Source: an uncultured Clostridia bacterium
GTDB lineage: Bacteria; Bacillota; Clostridia; Lachnospirales; Anaerotignaceae
DNA: 54,784 nt
Assembly (NCBI GenBank): GCA_937901125.1
Contig: CALCGT010000072.1
Span: forward strand, 1 to 54,784
Direction: 5' to 3'
A program made the position numbers and the translations under genes. The first letter of the stretch is position 1. Every line of letters starts with the position of its first letter. Below are positions 1-7,879 of the stretch, piece by piece. Under the pieces are notes generated by a model. It searched no databases and was not told the DNA's origin. It saw only the letters and a program-made list of their open reading frames with translations.

Positions 1-20
1 CTGTCCTCAAAACTTTTTCT

Positions 21-86
21 TTATAAAACGTGTCCACTTACTTGACTACAGTGCAAGCTAATAATTCTTTTTGCCATTTTTTTCAT
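21..86 (-). CDS. Short ORF (21 codons), unknown
   Basis: The frame starts with ATG at 86 and stops with TAA at 21-23. A near-ideal Shine-Dalgarno (AAGGAGG, 7 bases upstream) precedes it, which is why I list it. The product starts MKKMAKRIISLHC and has a basic N-terminus. It could be a real small peptide, a leader peptide, or the start of a gene broken near the window edge. Nothing in the sequence gives it a function. Confidence 0.3.
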   Translation of the reverse strand: MKKMAKRIISLHCSQVSGHVL

Positions 87-197
87 TTAAATTCCTCCTT
101 AACATCTAATTCTTATAACTTAACTTTTACACTTGTAAACCTCACTATCCTCCTTTCCTAAAAATGCCTTACACCTATTTATCGATCTACCATCCCC

Positions 198-242
198 TTT
201 TTTCCCGTTTTTTCTAAAAATTTTCCAATTTTTCTAAAAAGG
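198..242. repeat. AT-rich repeat resembling the 3' end of the nearby sigma-factor gene
   Basis: Positions 198-224 match 1649-1675, the 3' coding end of the sigma-factor gene, at 26 of 27 bases (only G207/A1658 differs). The core TTTCTAAAAA recurs 20 bp later at 231-240. It may be a leftover from a duplication. Low complexity makes chance similarity possible. Confidence 0.4.
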
Positions 243-259
243 TCAAATTGCACAAAAAA

Positions 260-283
260 AGCGGCGTGATTTCTCACACCGCT
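260..283 (-). terminator. Rho-independent terminator of the sigma operon
   Basis: The arms AGCGGCGTGA and TCACACCGCT form a stem with one mismatch and a TTTC loop. Read on the minus strand it is followed by seven T (253-259). It lies just past the stop of the secreted protein gene. Confidence 0.8.
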
Positions 284-295
284 TACTGCATATTT

Positions 296-742
296 TTATT
301 TTCTTACAGTCACACTGCCTGTAGTCAGTATTCTGCTCTCTGCTACCTTGCTGCCCACATAAGCGTTGTACGTAAATTTCACCCGATATTTCCCGTCCGG
401 CACCGTCTTTTCCCTATCCATTGTTATAAAAGTTTTTGCGGCAGATACGGTTGTCGCCGCTCCATAATTCTTCCATGTCCCGTTAGCATCATTCTGCACC
501 TGCGCCTTAATCTCTATCTTGTCTGTGCCAAATGCAGTCATATACCCCGTAATCCCCAATATCCCATTCCCCAAATGATTCATATCTCCATCGAAATTTT
601 CAATATAATCGCTGGCAAAAGGTACAATTCCTCCACTTTCAGAAACCCTTACCGGCGTTCTCTCCCCCTGCTCCATCGCCAAAACCGGCTGACACAGCAT
701 CACACTGCAAACCAACATCATTGGTAACATTCTTTTTTTCAT
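296..742 (-). CDS. Secreted protein of unknown function
   Basis: This 148-residue protein has a clear Sec signal peptide: MKKR, a hydrophobic stretch to about residue 22 and an Ala-x-Ala type cleavage region (VLAMEQ). The mature part is short and rich in beta-forming residues (TVSAAKTFITMD, YRVKFTYNAYVGSK), like small exported Clostridia proteins. I do not recognise a family. The ATG follows GAGGAGG and overlaps the stop of the anti-sigma gene by four bases, so translation is probably coupled. As the last gene of a sigma/anti-sigma operon it is likely an output of, or sensor for, that envelope-response system (inference). Confidence 0.7.
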   Translation of the reverse strand: MKKRMLPMMLVCSVMLCQPVLAMEQGERTPVRVSESGGIVPFASDYIENFDGDMNHLGNGILGITGYMTAFGTDKIEIKAQVQNDANGTWKNYGAATTVSAAKTFITMDREKTVPDGKYRVKFTYNAYVGSKVAESRILTTGSVTVRK

Positions 743-1611
743 TGTAATTCCTCCTCATATTGTATGCTTTCAACGATTGTTTTTACCCATCCCTCATCGA
801 AATCCCCTGAAAGAACGCAAACCTGATTTTTATATTGCCAAACGATGGACATCCATCTTCTATTCTGCACGAAATAATAGGTAATTCCATCCAAAACATA
901 TTCTATTGGCTCTTCCTCTGTTTTTTCAACATACATCGTACCGTCTCCGTACTCCAGTTTTTTTACCGAATAGTGATACTCTTTGTCGCCATCAGAAAAT
1001 ACAATATTTGCGTATTTCTTTTTCTTTCCTGTACACTCCATTCCAGTGATCTCCATATTTTCCACAAATTTTCCGATCACCGGTATTTCTGCCCCAAAGT
1101 CTGCTTCCAAATCCGCCCAAGCAGTTCCCTCTTCGCTGAAAATCGTCGTCTTATCCTCTCTTGCGGGGATTTCCATAGCTCCTTCCGCTGTTCCGATCCG
1201 GAAGGTCTCCTCGTCCCATTGGAAGATGGCTTCAAATAAATTCATGCCCGCAATGGCAACAGTCGCCCCGTTTAGGCAAAGAAACGCCACCGCCAAAACC
1301 ATAGCCGCCTTCATTCTTCTGCCCAGCCTGCTCTGTCTGCCCTCGTGTTCCCTTTGCTGTTTCCGTTCTTCCCTTTCCTCCACCAGAGGGAAATAGTCAT
1401 AGAAAAATTCTGCTTTCGCCTGCTTTACATCAAAATCGCTTTCCACCCCTTTTAAGCTTTCTAATTTTGCAATCAGCTCGTCAATCCGTCCCAGCGAAAA
1501 TTCATCCTCCATCTGTTCCATGGCTTCCTCCAATTCTTTTTGTATTCTCTTGATCTCCGCCTCCCTTCCGGTGTTTTTTTCTTCGTCCTTCTCTTGATGG
1601 AATCTTTCCAT
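739..1611 (-). CDS. Membrane-anchored anti-sigma-like protein with C-terminal DUF4367-like domain
   Basis: The protein has 290 residues. Residues 1-95 are highly charged and helical (many E, K, R), as in cytosolic sigma-binding segments. One membrane helix at about 100-120 (MVLAVAFLCLNGATVAIAGM) follows. The outer part ends with a DUF4367-like pattern (ITYYFVQNRRWMSIVWQYKN, then a GDFDEG...IVESI tail). That family is common in anti-sigma factors of Firmicutes. The gene follows the sigma factor by 18 bases and overlaps the secreted protein gene. The function as anti-sigma is inferred from order and topology; no zinc-binding ZAS motif is seen. Confidence 0.65.
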   Translation of the reverse strand: MERFHQEKDEEKNTGREAEIKRIQKELEEAMEQMEDEFSLGRIDELIAKLESLKGVESDFDVKQAKAEFFYDYFPLVEEREERKQQREHEGRQSRLGRRMKAAMVLAVAFLCLNGATVAIAGMNLFEAIFQWDEETFRIGTAEGAMEIPAREDKTTIFSEEGTAWADLEADFGAEIPVIGKFVENMEITGMECTGKKKKYANIVFSDGDKEYHYSVKKLEYGDGTMYVEKTEEEPIEYVLDGITYYFVQNRRWMSIVWQYKNQVCVLSGDFDEGWVKTIVESIQYEEELQ

Positions 1612-1629
1612 AAATACCCCTCCATCTAT

Positions 1630-2154
1630 TTATTGAGTTTCGTCCTCGTTTTTTCCCATTTTTTCTAAAAATTTTTTTGTTTTTTTCAAAACCCTGTCTC
1701 CAAAGGAGGTCACGCCGCTATAGGGAAGGTCGAAAACTTCCGCCAGCTCCCGATGGGTTTTCTCATGTACGAATCGTTCTACGATATATTGATACTCCCG
1801 CTCCCGCAGTATGCCCTGCAGGTCAGCGATAATCCCCAGATCCTCAAATTCATACTGCTCTGAATATCCCCTTTCCTCTATTTCATCCGTCAGAATTTCT
1901 CTGAGCTGCCCATCCTTCGTGTATTTTTTATCATATAATAGCTGTTTGATGACATTTTGCATGGTCTGGTATAGCCATAATTTTTTATTTTCATGGGAAT
2001 ATACCTGCTCCATCCGCAAAGCTGCCACCAGAAATACCATCTGCACGGCGTCCTTGGCTTTTTCCTCCCCCAGGCGGTATTTTGCCATCAGATACAAATT
2101 TTTGCTGTATGCTTCATATAGCTTATCCAGCAATTCCTTTTCCCTGCGATTCAT
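1630..2154 (-). CDS. RNA polymerase sigma factor, sigma-70 family (ECF-like)
   Basis: This 174-residue protein has a region-2-like segment (about 5-60, LYLMAKYRLGEEKAKDAVQ...) and a C-terminal region-4-like helix-turn-helix (about 120-160, THRELAEVFDLPYSGVTSFG). It would direct RNA polymerase to a small regulon, probably including its own operon. I chose ATG 2154, which is preceded by AAGGGG, over the in-frame ATG at 2196, which has no ribosome site. The next gene downstream encodes a membrane anti-sigma-like protein, the normal arrangement for a membrane-signal-controlled sigma factor. The divergence from standard ECF motifs makes the class assignment tentative. Confidence 0.75.
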   Translation of the reverse strand: MNRREKELLDKLYEAYSKNLYLMAKYRLGEEKAKDAVQMVFLVAALRMEQVYSHENKKLWLYQTMQNVIKQLLYDKKYTKDGQLREILTDEIEERGYSEQYEFEDLGIIADLQGILREREYQYIVERFVHEKTHRELAEVFDLPYSGVTSFGDRVLKKTKKFLEKMGKNEDETQ

Positions 2155-2226
2155 CTTTTGACCCCTTACATACTTTATCAATAATAGCTTTTCCATTTTA
2201 ACAGAAACCGACTATTATGAAAAGAA

Positions 2227-2252
2227 GCCTTGGGACTTTTGTCCCAAGGCTC
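2227..2252 (-). terminator. Terminator downstream of the frameshifted GNAT gene
   Basis: A perfect 11-bp stem (AGCCTTGGGAC / GTCCCAAGGCT) with a TTTT loop is followed on the minus strand by TTCTTTT. It ends the acetyltransferase transcript. Confidence 0.8.
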
Positions 2253-2261
2253 TCTCTTCGT

Positions 2262-2887
2262 TTAAAACAGCTGACCCGGCAATTTCAGTTTTTCCTTATA
2301 GGGAAATCTTTTATCAAAGGCTTCCACCTCTGCTTCCTCCACAAAATAACCCTGTGGTGTTGCATATTCGCCGATAATTCCATTCAGATATCCTGCTTTC
2401 AATTCCTTGCAAAGGAAAAAGGATGCATCTTTTCCCTCTGGCAAACTATGATAGCGGATGCCAAACTTGCTGGCACAGGAAAACCCACTTTTGCCATAAA
2501 AGCCAATGTTGCCTTCAAAGCATACTGCTCCTGCACCCAGTGCAGCCGTTTTTCCAAAGAATAATCCAGCAGCTTTTTGCCATATCCCTGTCTTTTGTAT
2601 GCGGACGCAATGCAAATGGGCCCCATTGTCATGATGGGAATCTCTCTGCCGTCATCAGCTTTGATCGTTGCCCGCATAAACATATTCTGACCAATGAGTT
2701 CCCCGTCTTTTTCCATGACAAAGTCAAGTTCAGGTACAAAGGCAGTGTCGTTTCTCAACTGGTTCAGCACATAATGCTCCAGACACCCCGGGCGATACAC
2801 ATTCCAAAAGGATTCTCTTACCAGGTTTTCTACTTGCGCATGGTCTTCTTTTTTCTCTAAACGAATGATATAGTCATTTTGATTCAT
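2262..2887 (-). pseudogene. GNAT family N-acetyltransferase, frameshifted
   Basis: The N-terminal frame (from ATG 2887) gives a GNAT fold with the acetyl-CoA loop (YKRQGYGKKLLDYSLEK). It then leaves the family pattern, while another frame continues it (ALGAGAVCFEGNIGFYGKSGF to the end at 2262). The switch falls in an A5 run (T at 2549-2553 on the plus strand). One more A would restore a 208-residue protein of normal length. The tail after the shift is clearly acetyltransferase-like (GFYGKSGF, YFVEEAEVEAFDKRFP). It is either a true disrupted gene or an indel error in the assembly. The substrate is unknown. Confidence 0.8.
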
Positions 2888-2926
2888 GATTCTTTACCTC
2901 CTAAAAAATTGTTAACTGTCAATATT

Positions 2927-2959
2927 TTGGAGGTTCGACGAAGATTATCTGACCTCCAA
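2927..2959. other. Inverted repeat upstream of the GNAT gene
   Basis: The perfect 8-bp arms TTGGAGGT (2927-2934) and ACCTCCAA (2952-2959) are separated by 17 bases, about 40 bp upstream of the GNAT start. It could be an operator or a 5' UTR hairpin. Apart from this and an AT-rich stretch near 3010-3075 I see nothing in 2888-3118. Confidence 0.35.
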
Positions 2960-3118
2960 TCAGTCTACAATCTCCAAGGTGTTGTTTTTCTTCAAACAGC
3001 AAGTCTCCTTTAAATAAAAATAAAATGGTTTTGTTCCGTTCAGGCTTGATGCCCTCACAGTTTTATTTTAAGCTGCTCTTTCCCCAAAGTAAATAGGATT
3101 TCGTCACAAAAACTTTTT

Positions 3119-3484
3119 TCAAAGATATTTCTCAAAAAATATCTTCAAAGCCTGTTTGCCTTTTTCAAATCCCTCAGGGCCTTCACTGTGACCCATGGCA
3201 TGGATATATTCGTCATTGCTTTCTTTGTAGGTCACATGTAAAGTCCAACTGTTGCCGCTGCACATGCACATATCCAGCTTACAGAAATCGTTCCATTTGT
3301 TGATCTTGTTTTCCCGAATGACTTTTTCCAGTTCCTCCAGCTCTTCCTCTGTCATCTGACAGCGTTTTGCCTGCATGGTGCCGTCGAATTTATCGATCCA
3401 AAGCCCCTGAGCAGGGTTGTAGCGATACCATTCCATGAAACCATTGGTATCACCGTATCGAAAAGAAAATGTGTCTATTTTCAT
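3119..3484 (-). CDS. Hypothetical protein (121 aa)
   Basis: I do not recognise this family. The product is a soluble 121-residue protein without signal peptide or membrane helix. It has a Trp/Tyr-rich N-terminal half (SFRYGDTNGFMEWYRYNPAQ) and a later C-M-C-S-G segment inside a beta-rich part (LDMCMCSGNSWTLHVTYKES). The start is ATG 3484, preceded by GAGGAGG at good spacing; longer versions of the frame have no ribosome site. It shares direction with rny but is separated from it by a terminator, so it is probably its own transcript. Confidence 0.6.
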   Translation of the reverse strand: MKIDTFSFRYGDTNGFMEWYRYNPAQGLWIDKFDGTMQAKRCQMTEEELEELEKVIRENKINKWNDFCKLDMCMCSGNSWTLHVTYKESNDEYIHAMGHSEGPEGFEKGKQALKIFFEKYL

Positions 3485-3598
3485 ACTATTCCTCCTCTCG
3501 AAAACCATTCGTAAGTCATCTCCATACAGTACAAATACCGAACCTTGCAAGCAAATTCAATATTTGTACTGTATAGATATAGTTTTCTTCGCTATAAC

Positions 3599-3628
3599 AA
3601 AAAGCCGTCCTTTTTGGGACGACTTTTT
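3599..3628 (-). terminator. Terminator of rny
   Basis: AAAAAGCCGTCC pairs with GGGACGACTTTTT around a TTTTT loop, 17 bases past the rny stop. The T-run is at its 3' end on the minus strand. Confidence 0.85.
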
Positions 3629-3644
3629 AATTCAGGTGTTAAAA

Positions 3645-5192
3645 TTATTTTGCGTATTCCACGGCTCTGGTTTCTCTTACCAGATTTACCTTGATTTGAC
3701 CGGGGTATTCCAGTTCTTCTTCAATCTTCTTCGCGATCTCTCTCGCCAGAAGAGTCATACCTTCATCGGTCACATCTTCGGGTACTATCATAATTCGCAG
3801 TTCACGACCAGCCTGAATTGCGAAAGATTTTTCAACGCCCTTGAAGCTGTCAGCGATTTCTTCCAGCTTCTGCAATCTCTTGATGTAGGATTCCAGTGTT
3901 TCGCGTCTTGCGCCAGGTCTTGCAGCAGAAATTGCATCTGCCGCCTGTACCAGCACCGCGATGATGCTCTGAGGTTCCACATCGCCATGATGGGCTTCTA
4001 CCGCATTGATGACTGTGTGGTTTTCCTTATAGCGTTTCAGCAGGCTCACGCCGATGCTGACATGGGAACCTTCCATTTCATGGTCAACACTCTTACCGAT
4101 ATCATGGAGCAGACCGGCACGTTTTGCCAGGGTGACATCCACGCCCAACTCTGCGGCCATCAGGCCTGCCAGATGGGCAACTTCCATGGAGTGTTTCAAT
4201 ACATTCTGACCATAGCTTGTACGGTATTTCAATTTACCCAACAGCTTGATCAGTTCGGGATGCAGCCCATTGACACCTGTGTCGAATGTTGCCGCTTCGC
4301 CTTCTTCTCTGATCGTTGTTTCCACTTCTTTTCTTGCCTTTTCCACCATTTCCTCGATACGGGAAGGATGTACACGGCCGTCTACGATCAGTTTTTCCAA
4401 AGCCAGTCTTGCGATCTCTCTTCTGATGGGATCGAACCCGGAAAGGATGACTGCTTCGGGTGTGTCATCAATGATTAGATCGATGCCTGTCAGTGTTTCC
4501 AAAGCACGGATATTTCTGCCTTCACGACCGATGATACGGCCCTTCATTTCATCATTGGGCAGCTGTACTACGGAGACGGTGGTTTCTGCCACATGGTCTA
4601 CCGCACAGCGCTGGATGGCATTGGCAACGATCTCTCTGGAACGTTTGTCCGCTTCCATCTTTGCCTTGCTTTCTGTTTCCTTGATGAGCAGTGTTGCTTC
4701 GTGTTTCACATCATTTTCTACCATAGCGAGGATATGGTTCTTCGCTTCTTCGGTAGTCAGCCCGGAGATACGCTCCAGTTCCTGAAGCTGTCTTTCTCTC
4801 AGCGCCTTTGCTTCTTCTTTCTGTCTGTCCAGTTCCTCCAGTTTCCTGGTCATATGCTCTTCTTTCTTTTCCAGAGCTTCGACCTTTCTGTCTAAAGTTT
4901 CTTCCTTCTGGAACAGACGTCTTTCATTTTTCTGAAGTTCATTTCTTCTGTCACGAACTTCTCTTTCCAGTTCATTTTTTGTCTTAATGCTCTCTTCTTT
5001 TGCTTCCAGAAGGATCTCCTTCTTCTTTGCTTCCGCTTCCTTAACCGCATCCTCCACGATCTTGCCGGCTCTTTCTTCAGCCACGCCGACCTTGCCCTCT
5101 GCAATCTTTTTACGGTAAGCGATGCCGATCACGACACCAATCAGCAAACCAACGACAGCACAGATAATACTTATCGGATTAATGAAAAACAC
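3645..5192 (-). CDS. rny: Ribonuclease Y
   Basis: RNase Y is the membrane-bound endoribonuclease that starts mRNA decay in Firmicutes. The 515-residue product has the full family layout: an N-terminal membrane helix (about 7-25), a long charged coiled coil (30-200), a KH RNA-binding domain (GRIIGREGRNIRALE, about 215-260) and an HD phosphohydrolase domain with the HDIG motif (LLHDIGKSVDHE). Length is normal. The frame begins with GTG at 5192, but the strong ribosome site GGGAGGTG overlaps that codon. An ATT codon at 5181-5183 sits at ideal spacing from it. The gene has its own promoter and terminator. Confidence 0.95.
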   Translation of the reverse strand: MFFINPISIICAVVGLLIGVVIGIAYRKKIAEGKVGVAEERAGKIVEDAVKEAEAKKKEILLEAKEESIKTKNELEREVRDRRNELQKNERRLFQKEETLDRKVEALEKKEEHMTRKLEELDRQKEEAKALRERQLQELERISGLTTEEAKNHILAMVENDVKHEATLLIKETESKAKMEADKRSREIVANAIQRCAVDHVAETTVSVVQLPNDEMKGRIIGREGRNIRALETLTGIDLIIDDTPEAVILSGFDPIRREIARLALEKLIVDGRVHPSRIEEMVEKARKEVETTIREEGEAATFDTGVNGLHPELIKLLGKLKYRTSYGQNVLKHSMEVAHLAGLMAAELGVDVTLAKRAGLLHDIGKSVDHEMEGSHVSIGVSLLKRYKENHTVINAVEAHHGDVEPQSIIAVLVQAADAISAARPGARRETLESYIKRLQKLEEIADSFKGVEKSFAIQAGRELRIMIVPEDVTDEGMTLLAREIAKKIEEELEYPGQIKVNLVRETRAVEYAK

Positions 5193-5270
5193 CTCCCTTT
5201 ATTCAGTTTTCAAAGTACAATTTTATTGTTTCATATAACCTGTAAGTAATGGCGAAAATACGCCTTTTTT

Positions 5271-5299
5271 ATTTTATTACTTTTTCACATGCGTGTCAA
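5271..5299 (-). promoter_or_regulatory. Sigma-A promoter of rny
   Basis: On the minus strand TTGACA (5294-5299) is followed after 17 bases by TAAAAT (5271-5276), almost the vegetative consensus. Transcription would start near 5264, leaving a leader of about 70 bases. Confidence 0.8.
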
Positions 5300-5350
5300 G
5301 AAACAATTCAGCCCGATAAAGTGAATCTTGGGCAGAAGGAACAAAGAAAA

Positions 5351-5376
5351 CGCCCGAATATTCAGCATTTCGGACG
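5351..5376 (-). terminator. Terminator of the RNase E/G gene
   Basis: CGTCCGAA pairs with TTCGGGCG (one G-T wobble), followed on the minus strand by TTTTCTTTG. It lies about 80 bases past the rng stop, upstream of the rny promoter. Confidence 0.65.
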
Positions 5377-5453
5377 GTCTCTATAGACTCACAACAAATT
5401 TTGTCTGACATGAAAGCCGTACAATAAAACAAAAACTTTTCCTGTAAACAAAA

Positions 5454-6884
5454 TTATTTTTCTTTTTCCATCTCATACTGGCCAAAGCCCATCTCTGCCC
5501 CTTCCAAAAGAATAGTGCCTCCGCTTTTTTCTTCCAAAGCCTTTGCCCACGCACCATCCTGCCCCCTAAAGGCAGCAAGGAGCCTGGGGTCAGCTTTCAC
5601 CGTCAGATGATGATAGATAGTATTGGCGAAAACGCTCTCCGCTTCTCTGCGCATCTTCGTCACTGCCCATTCGATGGAAGGCAGACGTCCCGTTCCCTGA
5701 CAGACACGGCATTTCGTGGTCATCTGCCGTTTCAGGGAAGGTCTGGTTTTCTTTCTTGTCACCTGCATCAGTCCCAGCTCCGTCATGCCTACCACCACAG
5801 TCTTGATGCGGTCTTTCTTCACCGCTGCTTCCAGCTTGCGTGTCACTTCCTTCTTGGCCTCCGGGTCTGCCATATCAATGAAATCGATGATGATGATGCC
5901 GGAAAGATTCCGCAGACGCATCTGCTTTGCGGCTTCCTCCGCCGCTTCCAGATTGGTTTTCAGGATAGTTTTCTGCAGATCGCCTTTTCCTGCCGCTTTT
6001 CCCGTATTCACATCGATGACAACACAGGCTTCTGTTTCCTCGATGACAAGGAAGCCGCCGCTTTTCAGCCAAACGTGCTCATCCAGTGCTTTTTCGCTCT
6101 GGCTTTCCAGATAATAGGCTTCGAAGAGGGGCAGTTTATCTCCATGGAGCTTCAGGACAGGCTGATTTTCCCCATTGAAATCCCCCATTTGCAGCAGCTC
6201 TTCGTAGGCTCCTTCGTCATTCACCACATATTCATCCACATCGGCACTGTAAAAATCCCTTGCTGCCCGCTTTACAGGGTGATTTTCCTGCAACAGCAGG
6301 GCAGGCGGCTTCAGATACATACCGCGGCACAGCTTTTCCCATTTGACTGCCAGGGCTTTCAGCTCCTTTTCAAAATCCTCCCGACTCTTGCCTGCCCCAT
6401 TGGTGCGGACAATGGCTCCGCAGCCCTCTGGCAGCAGCTCTGCCACGATTTCACGGATGCGGTTCCGTTCCCCGGAATCGGTGATTTTACGGGAAATGCC
6501 GATCTCCCCCGCCTCCTTGGGCAGCAGCACAAGAAATTTGCCGGGGAAAGAAAAATTCTCCGTCAGCACAGCCCCTTTGCTTCCGACGGCATCCTTTTCC
6601 ACCTGCAAAAGCAGGGTATCGCCGACCTTCGGCTTGGCAATGTTTTTCCCTTCGTCGGAAACGGCACGAGCATTGCCGTAATAATAATAGCCGTTTTTGC
6701 CCACACCGATATCCACAAAAGCTGCCTGCAGATTGGGCATCACATTAGCCACACGGCCTACGTAAATATTCCCAACGAGACTCTCGTCCCGTTTGCTTTC
6801 ATAGTATAATTCCTTCAATTCGCCGTCCTCTGCCAGGGCAATACGGGTCAGATCGGCGGAAATATCCATCAAAACTCGTTTCAA
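5454..6884 (-). CDS. rng: Ribonuclease E/G family protein
   Basis: This single-strand endoribonuclease acts in rRNA processing and mRNA decay. The 476 residues include an N-terminal S1-type RNA-binding segment (GNIYVGRVANVMPNLQAAFVD), the metal-binding aspartates of the DNase I-like core (VVIDVNTGKAAG and IIIIDFIDMAD) and the zinc-link cysteines (CRVCQGTGR). It is G-type in length and lacks the long C-terminal scaffold of RNase E. The start is TTG at 6884 with GAGGG 7 bases upstream; ATG at 6869 is the alternative. Having both RNase Y and RNase E/G next to each other means two decay-initiating nucleases are encoded side by side. Confidence 0.9.
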   Translation of the reverse strand: MKRVLMDISADLTRIALAEDGELKELYYESKRDESLVGNIYVGRVANVMPNLQAAFVDIGVGKNGYYYYGNARAVSDEGKNIAKPKVGDTLLLQVEKDAVGSKGAVLTENFSFPGKFLVLLPKEAGEIGISRKITDSGERNRIREIVAELLPEGCGAIVRTNGAGKSREDFEKELKALAVKWEKLCRGMYLKPPALLLQENHPVKRAARDFYSADVDEYVVNDEGAYEELLQMGDFNGENQPVLKLHGDKLPLFEAYYLESQSEKALDEHVWLKSGGFLVIEETEACVVIDVNTGKAAGKGDLQKTILKTNLEAAEEAAKQMRLRNLSGIIIIDFIDMADPEAKKEVTRKLEAAVKKDRIKTVVVGMTELGLMQVTRKKTRPSLKRQMTTKCRVCQGTGRLPSIEWAVTKMRREAESVFANTIYHHLTVKADPRLLAAFRGQDGAWAKALEEKSGGTILLEGAEMGFGQYEMEKEK

Positions 6885-6948
6885 ATTGCATCCCTCACTT
6901 TTCTGTTTTTATCATAACCGAAAAAGACGAGTTTTGCATCATTTTCTT

Positions 6949-7798
6949 TTACAACACTTTTCCCCTGGCTTGAAACTCTACTTTTACACCTTCCGTCCAG
7001 CCCAAAGTAATGAATCCCATCGGATCAAGCAATTCTCCTTCTCTATAAATACCATAGTGTAGATGTGGCCCAGTGGAAAGGCCTGTGTTTCCCGATTTTG
7101 CCACCACCTGTCCCTGCTTCACTTTCTCCCCTTTTTTCACAAAAACTTCCGAAAGATGGGCATACATCACTTCATACCCATCTGTTGTTTCAAATTTCAT
7201 CAGCTTGCCATAGGTAGCAGAAGTCCGCACTTCTGTGACAGTTCCACTTTTCACCGCCAATACCTCCGTCCCCTCCGCCACAGCAATATCCAACCCATCG
7301 TGGAGCTCTTCCTTATGTAAGATGGGGTTTTCCCGTGTACCGCAGGAGGAGGTGATGATGCCCTGCACCGGATCGATCCAATCCTCCCTTTTCTTCTCCC
7401 AGCGCAGCCCCTTCCATGTCAGCAGACTAGGGGGATTCCTCCGTATCAGGCTGATAGACCTTCTTTTCTTCCTGCTGGGTTTCTTTTTCCTCAAAAGCAG
7501 GTAGGCTCTCTCCCGCCCCTTTCAGAAGCGCCGCCGCCCGCTCCTTCCAAACAGCCACTTCCTCCGTCGAGATCTGATCGGAAATCACCTGCTTCACCCT
7601 AGCGCAGACCATTTCCGAAGTTTCCGTCTGAAATAAGGAGATCAACAGGCATCCCCCCACCAAAACTGCCGCTACATAGAGTCGAAAGGCCAGCAGACCG
7701 CCCTTTTGCTTTTCTTTCTCCCGCATCGTTTGCCGCGCCCGCATCCGCCGTTCCATTTCCCGCCTGCGCCGGCGTCTTTCCTGTTCTGTCATTTTCAT
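6949..7798 (-). pseudogene. M23 family metallopeptidase, membrane-anchored, frameshifted
   Basis: The first frame (ATG 7798, ribosome site AAGGAAGGG) encodes a basic Arg-rich N-terminus, one membrane helix (about 37-56) and a linker, then stops at ...TEESP. Another frame continues with the M23/LytM domain: HxxxD (ELHDGLDIA) and HxH (PHLHYG), the zinc ligands. The two meet at a run of five C (G 7430-7434 on the plus strand). One base fewer there would give an intact protein of about 282 residues, resembling SpoIIQ/SpoIVFA-like or cell-wall LytM proteins. The second frame has only a TTG with no ribosome site, so an independent gene is unlikely. Confidence 0.8.
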
Positions 7799-7856
7799 CC
7801 CTCCTTCCTTTCACCTTATGTCCAAACGGGATGAGATATACTTTTCCATGCAAAAA

Positions 7857-7874
7857 GCCCCTGAGATCAGGGGC
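7857..7874 (-). terminator. Terminator after the FMN-binding-like gene
   Basis: The perfect 8-bp stem GCCCCTGA / TCAGGGGC with a 2-base loop is followed by TTTTT on the minus strand. It sits directly after the stop at 7880. Confidence 0.8.
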
Positions 7875-7879
7875 CTTTC

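Noticed and set aside
2540..2560. Programmed frameshifting in the GNAT gene
   Set aside because: No slippery heptamer with a stimulatory stem is visible, and three more genes break in the same simple way, so an indel is more likely.
5607..6809. A 400-codon plus-strand frame opposite the RNase E/G gene
   Set aside because: Shadow of a well-supported gene, no start signals.
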